NCBI GenBank assembly: GCA_902478605.1
Contig: CABSLQ010000010.1
Location: 1-57,083, forward strand
Source: an uncultured Oscillospiraceae bacterium
GTDB lineage: Bacteria > Bacillota > Clostridia > Oscillospirales > Acutalibacteraceae
DNA: 57,083 nt
Direction: 5' to 3'
Shown here: positions 47,658 to 55,367 of the stretch, piece by piece
Position numbering within the stretch: position 1 is the stretch's first letter
How the letters are laid out: each line of letters begins with the position of its first letter
The notes under the pieces: generated by a model
Seen by the model: the letters and a program-made list of their open reading frames with translations, nothing else
What the model was told of the DNA's origin: nothing
The model's database searches: none
Made by a program: the position numbers and the translations under genes

Positions 47658-48173
47658 TTACTTTTCCAGACGGGCCATGCCGCGCGTCAGCGCGGGCATG
47701 ACGAGATTGAGCGTCAGCCCGGTCACCGTCCCCGCCGCCAGCGCCAGAAAGAGCAGCCAGGGAGCGTAATACAGCAGGGACGCATCGAGCAGCAGCATGG
47801 ACACCCCGAGCTGCGCCATGTTGTGCGCCACCGCCCCGGCGATGCCGATGCCGATATAACTGACATACCGGCCGAGCCAGCGCCGGCATGCCGCCATAAT
47901 GAGCGTGCTGACCAGGCCGCCCGCCAGGCTCATGAGAAAGGCGGTGCCGCCGCGGAACAGGGCGAAAATGGCCTTGCCCATCGTCACGGCCAGCGCCGCG
48001 GGCAGGCCCATGGAGGAGAGCACGTACATGGTCACAATATTGGACAGGCCGGGCTTGGCCCCCGGCACAGGCAGAACGGGCAGCAGGCTTTCCAGCGAGG
48101 AAACCGCGATGGCCAGTGCCATCCACAGCCCGAGCGCCGCCACCCGCCGCCCGGAATATGCAGCCGTTTTCAT
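47658..48173 (-). CDS. Gx-type membrane protein (heptaprenyl diphosphate synthase component I-like)
   Basis: 171 residues with five or six membrane helices, like the S-component-type proteins annotated as heptaprenyl diphosphate synthase component I. Markers are 'ESLLPVLPVPGAKPGLSNIVTMYVL' near residues 28-52 (here in two parts) and GKAIFALFRGGTAFLMSLAGGL. Members are often next to rnf and apbE genes and resemble ECF substrate-binding subunits, so a transport or flavin-related role is as likely as prenyl synthesis. Start ATG at 48173 with GGGAAAGGAACT upstream. The gap to rnfC is 10 bases. Confidence 0.87.
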   Translation of the reverse strand: MKTAAYSGRRVAALGLWMALAIAVSSLESLLPVLPVPGAKPGLSNIVTMYVLSSMGLPAALAVTMGKAIFALFRGGTAFLMSLAGGLVSTLIMAACRRWLGRYVSYIGIGIAGAVAHNMAQLGVSMLLLDASLLYYAPWLLFLALAAGTVTGLTLNLVMPALTRGMARLEK

Positions 48174-48229
48174 GGTCAGTTCCTTTCCCGGATGAACAGG
48201 TCCTTTTGCATCGGGGCACGGGCGGCGGC

Positions 48230-48592
48230 TTAACCGGCCACGATGTCCACCGTGTCCTCCCCTTCCACACGCACCAGCACGCCCGCCGGCAGGCAGGCCG
48301 CCGTCTGTCCCGCGCGGGAGAGCCAGCCGGTGTGCACGCACACCTTGTCGGGGCAGTCGCTGTGTGTGAAGCGCACGCGCCCGTCCTCCACCCGCAGGGT
48401 GACGGTCAGCCCGTTTTTGCCCGCAAAGGCATGGTCGCCGTCCTCGGCGAGCGACAGGCGGACCTCCCCTTCGGGCAGGACCACCACCGCGCTGCCGCCC
48501 GGGCGGGACAGCCAGTGGAGCCCCGCCAGCAGCGCGGCGGCCAGCAGCAGCGCGCCGCCGCCGAGGATGCCGTCGCCCGGGCGGAACCCCAG
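48230..48592 (-). CDS. NusG domain II-containing membrane protein, non-standard start
   Basis: About 120 residues: one N-terminal membrane helix (GALLLAAALLAGLHWL) and an outer NusG-II domain with CPDKVCVHTGWLSRAGQTAACLP, the family marker. These short proteins commonly precede Gx and rnf genes. No ATG, GTG or TTG exists in frame before the helix. A CTG at 48592 has AAGAGGA eight bases upstream and is my choice; ACG at 48616 (giving TAAKRKNALGF) is the alternative. A GTG at 48487 would remove the helix. A sequence error is also possible. Confidence 0.75.
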   Translation of the reverse strand: MGFRPGDGILGGGALLLAAALLAGLHWLSRPGGSAVVVLPEGEVRLSLAEDGDHAFAGKNGLTVTLRVEDGRVRFTHSDCPDKVCVHTGWLSRAGQTAACLPAGVLVRVEGEDTVDIVAG

Positions 48593-48672
48593 CGCATTTT
48601 TCCTCTTGGCAGCCGTGGCGTTCGCCCCCTTCGTTTTGCCGGCGGGATTTCGCTGGTAAACGCATTTGGTTT

Positions 48673-48701
48673 ATGATATACTATTTTACACGAAAAAACA
48701 A
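48673..48701 (-). promoter_or_regulatory. Probable promoter of the NusG-II/Gx/rnfCDGEAB operon
   Basis: TTGTTT and TATCAT with a 17-base spacer on the minus strand, 80 bases before the CTG start. The same AT-rich spot must also serve the divergent alcohol dehydrogenase gene, for which TATACT is a possible -10. Confidence 0.55.
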
Positions 48702-48759
48702 GGTTTACCAGGAGAAGCGGGGATTTTTTTCATTTTCTTCTGCAATGGGAGGAAGGCCT

Positions 48760-49884
48760 ATGGATTTTACCATGTATATGCCGGTACAGGTGTTCAGCGG
48801 GGAGGGATGCGTGGCGGCCCACGGCGACCGGCTGCGCGCGCTCGGCCGCCGCTGCCTGGTGATGACGGGCGGGAGCGGGGCGCGGGAGAGCGGCGCCCTG
48901 GACGAAACGCTCGCCGTGCTGAAGGCGCAGGGGGTGGAGGCCACGGTGTTCCCCGGCGTGGAACAGAATCCGCGCGTGAGTATCTGCCAGCAGGCGGCGT
49001 ATACGGCGGAAATCTGCCGGGCGGAATTCGTTGTCGGCATCGGCGGCGGTTCGGCCATGGATGCGGCCAAAGCGACCGCCTGGCTCGCTGCCAACCGCAT
49101 CGAGAATGTCGCCGGACTGTTTGCCGGCACGCTGCGCCGTCCGCCGCTGCCCCTCGTGCTCATCGGCACCACCGCCGGCACGGGCAGCGAGGTGAGCGCC
49201 GTGTCGGTGCTGACGCTGGACAGCGATCTGCCCGGCGCTGGCCGGGCGGGAAGCAAAAAAAGCATCACCCACCCGCACTGCTATGCGCGGTACGCCTTTG
49301 CCGATCCGCGGTATACCGCCACCATGCCGCGGGGCACCACGGTATCCACCGCGCTCGACGCCCTGTGCCACGCGGCGGAGGGCTTTTTGTCTCCCACCTG
49401 CGGCGACGTGCCCGCCGCCTTTGCCGAAAAGGCGCTGCCCATGGTGAGCGGCGGGCTGCGCTGGCTGGCGGCGCATGAGGGACTCCCCGATGCGGCGCTG
49501 CGGGAAACGCTGCTGTACGGGTCGCTGTGGGCCGGCCTGGTCCTCAACGCGGTGGGAACGGCCTATCCGCACCCGTTCGGCTATGTGCTGACGGAGGACT
49601 TCGGCATTCCCCACGGCATGGCCTGCGCCGCCTTCCTCCCGTCGCTCCTCGAGCGGGCGGAACGCTTTGCGCCGGAGCGGGCGGCGCGCCTGTTCACCCT
49701 GTGCGGCGGACGGGAGGCCCTGTATGGCGTGCTGACGGCGCTGACCGCCGTATCGGTCACCATGACGGAGGAGCAGATCGAGGCGTATACCGCGCGGTGG
49801 CAGGGATTAAAAAACTTTGCCCGCACGCCCGGCGGCTTTTCGGCCGAGGAGGGCGGCGCCCTGCTGCGTCGTCTTTTCCACTAA
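48760..49884 (+). CDS. Iron-containing alcohol dehydrogenase (type III)
   Basis: 374 residues. The NAD-binding part has GIGGGSAMDAAKA (about 97-109) and GTTAGTGSEVSAV (about 136-148); the metal domain has TALDALCHAAEGFLS (about 193-207) and HPFGYVLTEDFGIPHGMA (about 268-285), which supply the Asp and His ligands of iron. The substrate may be butanol/ethanol-type alcohols or a sugar-derived alcohol. Start ATG at 48760 follows GGGAGGAAGG. It is followed by two sugar genes but those have their own promoter. Confidence 0.94.
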   Translation: MDFTMYMPVQVFSGEGCVAAHGDRLRALGRRCLVMTGGSGARESGALDETLAVLKAQGVEATVFPGVEQNPRVSICQQAAYTAEICRAEFVVGIGGGSAMDAAKATAWLAANRIENVAGLFAGTLRRPPLPLVLIGTTAGTGSEVSAVSVLTLDSDLPGAGRAGSKKSITHPHCYARYAFADPRYTATMPRGTTVSTALDALCHAAEGFLSPTCGDVPAAFAEKALPMVSGGLRWLAAHEGLPDAALRETLLYGSLWAGLVLNAVGTAYPHPFGYVLTEDFGIPHGMACAAFLPSLLERAERFAPERAARLFTLCGGREALYGVLTALTAVSVTMTEEQIEAYTARWQGLKNFARTPGGFSAEEGGALLRRLFH

Positions 49885-49929
49885 ATTTCGCACTCTTATA
49901 AACTATATTTTGCAATCGGGTGCTGGGCC

Positions 49930-49958
49930 TTGTTTTTCGGATTTTGCCGCGGTAAAAT
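49930..49958 (+). promoter_or_regulatory. Promoter of the epimerase-oxidoreductase pair
   Basis: TTGTTT and TAAAAT with a 17-base spacer, 56 bases before the epimerase start. Confidence 0.65.
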
Positions 49959-50014
49959 CAAAGCGTATTCGTGCGCAAGCCGCACGGGAGAATCCAAATC
50001 GGGAGGTATTTTGT

Positions 50015-50842
50015 ATGATCCGCAATATGCCCATTGCCCTGCAGCTGTATTCGGTGCGCGACGATCTGGCGGCCGATTTTGAGGGCACGCTGCGCAAGGT
50101 GAAGGAACTCGGGTACGAAGGGGTGGAATTCGCCGGCCTGTGCGGGCTGGAGGCCCAAGATATCCGCGCCATGCTCGACAAGCTGGGCCTCGTTGGTATT
50201 TCCGCCCATGTGCCGATCGCCGATCTGCTGGCCGATATTCCCAAGGTGGTCGGCGACTATAAGACGATCGGCTGCCAGTATATTGCGATTCCGTGGCTGG
50301 ACGAGAACCGCCGTCCGGGTCATCCCGGCTATGCGCAGACGCTGGCCGATATCCGCGCCATCGCGGAGGAATGCGCCCGGCAGGGCCTGCAGCTGCTGTA
50401 TCACAACCACGATTTTGAGTTTGTGATGGTGGACGGGATGTATGCGCTCGATCGGATGTACGCCGAAATGCCCGCCGACCTGCTGCAGACCGAGCTGGAC
50501 ACCTGCTGGGTCAATGTGGCGGGCGAGGATCCGGCGGCCTACGTGAGAAAGTATACGGGCCGCGCGCCGGTGGTGCATCTGAAGGATTTCGTCATGCCGG
50601 GCAAAAAGCCGGCCCATCTCTATGAGCTCATCGGGGTGGACGAGGAAAAAACGGCCAAGGAGGACGAGGTTTTTGAGTTCCGTCCGATCGGCCACGGGGC
50701 GCAGGATATCCCTGCCATCCTCGACGCTTCGGTCGCCGCCGGCGCCAAATGGGTCGTGGTGGAGCAGGATTCCCCCAGCATGGGCAAATCCCCGATGGAA
50801 TGCGCCGCCATGAGCATCGCGTATCTGAATTCCATTAAATAA
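50015..50842 (+). CDS. Sugar phosphate isomerase/epimerase (IolE/xylose isomerase-like TIM barrel)
   Basis: 275 residues, AP-endonuclease-2/xylose-isomerase-like barrel. It has 'MPIALQLYSVRDDL' (residues 5-18) at the start, a metal site with 'LLYHNHDFEF' (about 127-136), 'LDTCWVNVAGEDP' and the 'PVVHLKDFV' strand, then E in VVVEQDSP. Family members isomerise or epimerise inositol, keto-sugars or sugar acids. ATG at 50015 with GGGAGGTATT upstream. The adjacent oxidoreductase starts 15 bases later, so both handle one sugar. Confidence 0.92.
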   Translation: MIRNMPIALQLYSVRDDLAADFEGTLRKVKELGYEGVEFAGLCGLEAQDIRAMLDKLGLVGISAHVPIADLLADIPKVVGDYKTIGCQYIAIPWLDENRRPGHPGYAQTLADIRAIAEECARQGLQLLYHNHDFEFVMVDGMYALDRMYAEMPADLLQTELDTCWVNVAGEDPAAYVRKYTGRAPVVHLKDFVMPGKKPAHLYELIGVDEEKTAKEDEVFEFRPIGHGAQDIPAILDASVAAGAKWVVVEQDSPSMGKSPMECAAMSIAYLNSIK

Positions 50843-50857
50843 AAAGGAGAGAATACT

Positions 50858-52006
50858 ATGTCTGACGCCGTACTCAATCAGTTTACCCAGCAGACGGACA
50901 ATACCCCCGACATCGACACCTCCCGCAAGCTGAAGATAGGCATCATCGGCACCGGCTGGATCGCCGAAGCGCACATCGAAAGCTATAAGCAGATGCCCGA
51001 CGTGGAAATCGTGGCTGCGGCGGACCTCATCCCCGGCAAGGCGGAAGCGTTCATGAAACGCTACGGCGTGGAGGGCGTCCGCTTTTATCCGAGCCACAAA
51101 GAGATGCTCGACGCCGAGCAGCTCGACGCGGTGAGCGTTTGCACCTATAATGCGACTCACGCGGAATGCACCATTTACGCGCTGGAAAAGGGCGTCAACG
51201 TGCTGCTCGAGAAACCGATGTGCGTCACCACCGAGGAAGCGGTGGAGATCATGCGCGCTGAAAAGAAAAGCGGCAAGATCCTGTCCATCGGCTTCCAGCC
51301 CCGTTTGGACGCCAATATGCAGATGGTCAAAAAGATCGTCGAGTCGGGCGCTCTGGGTGAAGTGTATTATATCCAGACGGGCGGCGGCCGCCGCCGCGGT
51401 ATCCCGAACAGCACCTTCATCGAGAAAAAGACCGCCGGCATCGGCGCTCTGGGCGATATCGGCTGCTATTCCCTCGACCTGGTGCTCAACGCCATCGGCT
51501 ATCCGAAGCCGCTGACCGTCACGGGCTATACCTCCAACTTCTTCGGTACCAATCCGGAGTACAACAATCCCGCTGACGCGGCGCGCTTCAACGTGGACGA
51601 TTTCGCCGCGGCGTTCATTCGCCTGGAAGGCGGCATCATCCTCGACTTCCGCATTGCGTGGGCCATGCACATCGACTCGCCCGGTGACACCATCATCATG
51701 GGGAAAAAGGGCGCGCTGCGCATTCCGGCCACCGACTGCTGGAACGGCAGCATGAGCGGCCCGATGACGCTGTACCACGACGTGGCGGGCGTGCAGACCC
51801 AGACGGTTATCCCGCTGATCCCGGACAGCGAGGGCTTCGGCGGCCTCTTCTATCAGAAGATCCGCTCCTTCCTCGACGCGGTGAAGGCCGGTGCTCCCGC
51901 CCCGGTGCCCACCAGCCAGATCCTGTATAACCAGGCGATCATCGACGGCATCGCCAAGTCCGCCGAGCTGGGCAAGGAAATCACCATCGATATTCCCGCC
52001 ATCTGA
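50858..52006 (+). CDS. Gfo/Idh/MocA-family oxidoreductase
   Basis: 382 residues: an N-terminal extension (20), NAD(P) Rossmann fold with GIIGTGWIAEAHIE (about 28-41), the EKPMCVT catalytic Lys motif (about 117-123), and a C-terminal alpha/beta domain with 'GALGDIGCYSLDLVLNAIGYP' (about 192-212, in which the usual G-x-x-x-D-x-(G/H)-x-x-x-x-D is kept with Cys). It oxidises or reduces a cyclic polyol or sugar. AAAGGAGAG precedes the ATG. Paired with the epimerase upstream. Confidence 0.93.
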   Translation: MSDAVLNQFTQQTDNTPDIDTSRKLKIGIIGTGWIAEAHIESYKQMPDVEIVAAADLIPGKAEAFMKRYGVEGVRFYPSHKEMLDAEQLDAVSVCTYNATHAECTIYALEKGVNVLLEKPMCVTTEEAVEIMRAEKKSGKILSIGFQPRLDANMQMVKKIVESGALGEVYYIQTGGGRRRGIPNSTFIEKKTAGIGALGDIGCYSLDLVLNAIGYPKPLTVTGYTSNFFGTNPEYNNPADAARFNVDDFAAAFIRLEGGIILDFRIAWAMHIDSPGDTIIMGKKGALRIPATDCWNGSMSGPMTLYHDVAGVQTQTVIPLIPDSEGFGGLFYQKIRSFLDAVKAGAPAPVPTSQILYNQAIIDGIAKSAELGKEITIDIPAI

Positions 52007-52019
52007 ACAGAAGGCAAAT

Positions 52020-52053
52020 AAGGAGGGCGTGCCCCTGTAGGCACGCCCTCCTT
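52020..52053. terminator. Terminator after the Gfo/Idh/MocA gene
   Basis: AAGGAGGGCGTGCC/GGCACGCCCTCCTT with a six-base loop, 13 bases after the stop. Confidence 0.85.
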
Positions 52054-52129
52054 TGCGCTTTTTTGAAAGCATATCGCCCCGCAGCGGAGGGAAAGGGGCG
52101 GACCCGCCTGAAACGTGTCCGCCCGCCGG

Positions 52130-52795
52130 CTAAAACCGCGCGAGTTCCGCAAGCACGTGCGGAAGGGTCAGCTCGCGCGTGGAGGCCAGCGGAATATCCG
52201 GCCGCACGGGGCCGTCGGGAACGCCGATCCCCACCGAAAGCATGCCGGCGGCCCGGATGGCCTCAATGCCCGCCTGTGCGTCTTCAACGCCCACGCATTC
52301 ATCCGGACGCAGCCCCAGGGCTTCGCTGCAGCAGAGAAAAACGTCCGGCCACGGCTTCGTCCGTTTCACCAGTGCCGCATTTGCCACAAAATCGAACGTG
52401 TCGGTCAGTTCCAAACGCTGCAGCACCTCGGCGGCGTTCCGGCTCGCCGAGGCCACCGCCAGACGGAATCCCTGCGCCGCCGCCTGCTCCAGAAACGTCT
52501 CGATTCCCGGCAGGATATCGGCGCGCGTCATCTGCCGGATCAGCCGTGTGTAGGCGGCGTTTTTCCAGCTTTCCATTGCCTGGAGCTCCTGTTCCGTATA
52601 GGCGTGCGCGCAGCCGTTTATCTCCAGGATGATTTCCAGCGAGCGGCGGCGGCTCACCCCTTTGAGCCGTTCGTTGTCGGCCGGCTCAAAATGAAAGCCG
52701 CGCTGTTCGCACAGCTGTTTCCAGGCCAGAAAATGATACCGCGCCGTGTCGGTGATCACACCGTCCAAATCGAGTAAAAAAGCCTTGGGCCTCAT
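52130..52795 (-). CDS. pgmB: Beta-phosphoglucomutase
   Basis: Converts beta-glucose-1-phosphate to glucose-6-phosphate. A 221-residue HAD enzyme: FLLDLDGVITDTARYHFLAW (residues 6-25) holds the phosphoryl Asp pair and the H-x-x-A-W cap motif typical of PgmB; then GVSRRRSLE, 'AVASASRNA' (motif II) and 'VGVEDAQAGIEAI' (motif IV). ATG at 52795 is 44 bases after the GH65 gene stop, so the pair is an operon: phosphorylase makes the substrate of the mutase. Confidence 0.95.
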   Translation of the reverse strand: MRPKAFLLDLDGVITDTARYHFLAWKQLCEQRGFHFEPADNERLKGVSRRRSLEIILEINGCAHAYTEQELQAMESWKNAAYTRLIRQMTRADILPGIETFLEQAAAQGFRLAVASASRNAAEVLQRLELTDTFDFVANAALVKRTKPWPDVFLCCSEALGLRPDECVGVEDAQAGIEAIRAAGMLSVGIGVPDGPVRPDIPLASTRELTLPHVLAELARF

Positions 52796-52839
52796 GCGGT
52801 TTCCCCCTTGCCGTCTTTCCGGCGTTCTGGTTTCCCTTC

Positions 52840-55122
52840 TTATTCCAGCGGGCATTCCACGGCAGGACAGGACGGGCTGAGCAGCCGTTCCGCCGTACCG
52901 ATGCACACGGGAATCTCCTGCCGGATATCCTCGGCGGTCAGGACGCAGCGATCCCGCCGGATATCCGCTTCCAAACGCGTCCCCCGATACCAAAAGGCCA
53001 TATGCAGTCCATTCCAGGCGGCGGGCAGGCGCGGGTGCAAATGCAGCACGCCGTTTTCCAGCGACAGGCCCGCAAAGCCGAACACCGCCGCCTGCCATGT
53101 CCCGCCGAAATTGGCGTAATGCAGGCCGCTGACCGTGTTGAGCTTGGTGTCCGCGATATCCAAATAGGCGCACTGGGTAAAATAGCGGTAGGCTTCCTCG
53201 TCCAGACCGATCCGGGCGGCCAGCCACCCATACGGGGCGTAGCTCAGCGAGCTGTCGTGGGCCGTGCGCGGCTCGTAAAAGCGATAGGCCGCCTCCCGCT
53301 CCTGCTGGGAGAATTCCTCCGGCAGCAAACACATCAGCGTGACGACGTCCGACTGCTTGGTCACCTGATAAAGGGGCAGCGCCTCGTACGGCATGGTGGA
53401 ATCGATGATGCGCTTGGCGGTCGGCTTCGCCCGCTTGAGGTCGAGCGGACGCCGCAGCATGTATGCGTCATCCTCTTCCACCAGCCCTTTCTCCCTGTCG
53501 TAAGGGATGTGCAGCTGTGCCGCGACGGTTTCCCAGCGCCCGCACTCGTCCGACTCCAGACGAAGCCTTTGCCTCAGCGCCTGCCATGCGGCGGGGTCGC
53601 GGCTTTCCAGCAAGCGCAGCACCTGCGCCGCCGTGCGCAGATTGAGACGGGCCATGGCATTGGTGTAAGCGTTATCGTTGACGAAAACGTCGTATTCATT
53701 CGGTCCGCGCACCGCCCGGATGTGATACCGCCCGTCCTGTTCGCTGTAGTCGCAGCGGCTGCTCCAGAAGCGGGCGGTTTCGGTCAGAATCTCGGCCCCC
53801 ATATCCCAGAGAAACGCTTCGTCGCCGGTCATTCTCACATATTGCCGGACGGCGTACGCAATATCGGCGACGATGTGGATTGCGTAATACGCTCCCCCGT
53901 TGCGGGGTGTCTGCTCGATCCCGCGTTCGCTGACCTGCCAGGGGTACATGGCCCCCGCAAACCAGTTGTTGGCTGCGTGGCGCCGGGCGGCATCCAGCGT
54001 GTGGTAGCGGAAAGCCAGCAGGCGCCGCGCTGCCGTCGGGTTGGTAAAGATGAAAAAGGGCAGCTGGAAAATCTCATTGTCCCAGAAGACGCAGCCCTCG
54101 TACATTTCACCGCTCAGCCCCCGCCCCCCGATGCTCAGCCGTTCCGTATGCTCCGGACAGGCGCACATCAGCTCGAACAGGTTATAGCGCAGAGCCGTCT
54201 GATCGTCGTTGGCCGCGTCAATGCGGATGTCCGCGTCCCGCCAGCGTGCCTCCCAGCACCGGATATGGCGGTCGAGCACGGCGGCGTACGGCGGCGGGGA
54301 TGCCAAAAAGCCGCGGACGGCGGCATCACAGTCGACGTCCTCGTCTTTGGTGGTGCAAACGTACACGATCTTTTCCAGCACCAGCGGTTCGCCGGGGGAA
54401 AGCGTCACATGGAAGGAACGACCGCAGGCCTTTTCTTCTGTCACCGCCTGGCCGTCAAGCGGCTGCTCACCCACGCGGGCGCAGACGTTTTGGGCGGCGT
54501 ATACCACGGTGGCGTCCGGGTCGTCCAGCTGGGTGGCCAGCCAATCTTCTCCCACCGTGCGGCGCACGATGTGATCCCGCCCGGGCTGAACGGGCAGCGG
54601 CTCGCAGCTCTCCCAGTTGAGATTGCGCACATCGCTGTCCAGCAGGGCGCTCACGTCGACATCCATTGCGGCGTCCAGCGCCCGCAGCGTGAGCCGCTGC
54701 CCGGCACGGTGGACGTCCGCCCGATCCGCAAAGCGATCCAGGCAGACCTCCAGACGGCGGGCGGGATCGCGGCTCCAGACATAGCGGCGGCGGTACAGGG
54801 CCTCGCGCATATCCAGCGTCTGGGTCAGTTCGGCCGCATCTTCCACGCCGTCGAGCGTATGGCCGTCCGCTGTCAGAATCAGCCGGAACAGGTTGGTGAT
54901 GCTGCACAGCTCCCGGCTTTTGCCTTCCCAGGCATCATAGCTTCCCGCACCAAACACACCCGCCACATAAATGCCCCCGTTGCCCACGGCAGTGTGTGTG
55001 TCTTCTTCAAAGAATCCGCGAATACCAAAATACCCGTTGCCCACGGTGAACAGCGCGTCACGGCTTTGCCGCTTTTCGGGGGCGTAGCCTTGCGACGCCA
55101 ACCCCCACTCCGTATAGGTCAT
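52840..55122 (-). CDS. GH65 disaccharide phosphorylase
   Basis: 760 residues of glycoside hydrolase family 65 (maltose, kojibiose, trehalose or nigerose phosphorylase). N-terminal beta-sandwich (1-275) with FTVGNGYFGIRG, then the (alpha/alpha)6 barrel: 'CVFWDNEIFQLPFF' (about 344-357), general acid E476 in VRGPNEYDVFVNDNAYTN, TKQSDVV and the phosphate-binding HDSSLSYAPYG. The substrate cannot be named from these. ATG at 55122 is used; a TTG three codons earlier is possible. Cytoplasmic. Adjacent pgmB supports a beta-glucose-1-phosphate product. Confidence 0.94.
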   Translation of the reverse strand: MTYTEWGLASQGYAPEKRQSRDALFTVGNGYFGIRGFFEEDTHTAVGNGGIYVAGVFGAGSYDAWEGKSRELCSITNLFRLILTADGHTLDGVEDAAELTQTLDMREALYRRRYVWSRDPARRLEVCLDRFADRADVHRAGQRLTLRALDAAMDVDVSALLDSDVRNLNWESCEPLPVQPGRDHIVRRTVGEDWLATQLDDPDATVVYAAQNVCARVGEQPLDGQAVTEEKACGRSFHVTLSPGEPLVLEKIVYVCTTKDEDVDCDAAVRGFLASPPPYAAVLDRHIRCWEARWRDADIRIDAANDDQTALRYNLFELMCACPEHTERLSIGGRGLSGEMYEGCVFWDNEIFQLPFFIFTNPTAARRLLAFRYHTLDAARRHAANNWFAGAMYPWQVSERGIEQTPRNGGAYYAIHIVADIAYAVRQYVRMTGDEAFLWDMGAEILTETARFWSSRCDYSEQDGRYHIRAVRGPNEYDVFVNDNAYTNAMARLNLRTAAQVLRLLESRDPAAWQALRQRLRLESDECGRWETVAAQLHIPYDREKGLVEEDDAYMLRRPLDLKRAKPTAKRIIDSTMPYEALPLYQVTKQSDVVTLMCLLPEEFSQQEREAAYRFYEPRTAHDSSLSYAPYGWLAARIGLDEEAYRYFTQCAYLDIADTKLNTVSGLHYANFGGTWQAAVFGFAGLSLENGVLHLHPRLPAAWNGLHMAFWYRGTRLEADIRRDRCVLTAEDIRQEIPVCIGTAERLLSPSCPAVECPLE

Positions 55123-55306
55123 CTCTCCCAACCGTCCTTTCGCCGACAGGCTCCTATTGCTGTTTTCAGTATAGCGCCTGCTTTTTTACAGCGAAATAGT
55201 TGGTTTTTAGGCTTACATATAAAAATTCTAATGTACGCGCCTATGGGCGGGCAAAAGGGGTGAACCGGGCCGGGAGGGCGATTTTGTCGTTTGGCGGTAT
55301 CGGTGG

Positions 55307-55335
55307 TTGACAAGCCGGAAATGAGAAATTAAAAT
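55307..55335 (+). promoter_or_regulatory. Promoter of the transglutaminase-like gene
   Basis: Perfect TTGACA, 17 bases, TAAAAT, 33 bases before the GTG start. Confidence 0.8.
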
Positions 55336-55367
55336 AAATTACGCAACAAAAATGCGAGGTGTTTTTT

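Noticed and set aside
48406..48597. 63-codon minus-strand frame starting with ATG three bases after AAGAGGA
   Set aside because: The ATG is too close to the ribosome site. The translation is Arg/Ala/Trp-rich and lacks the membrane helix and NusG-II motif found in the overlapping frame.
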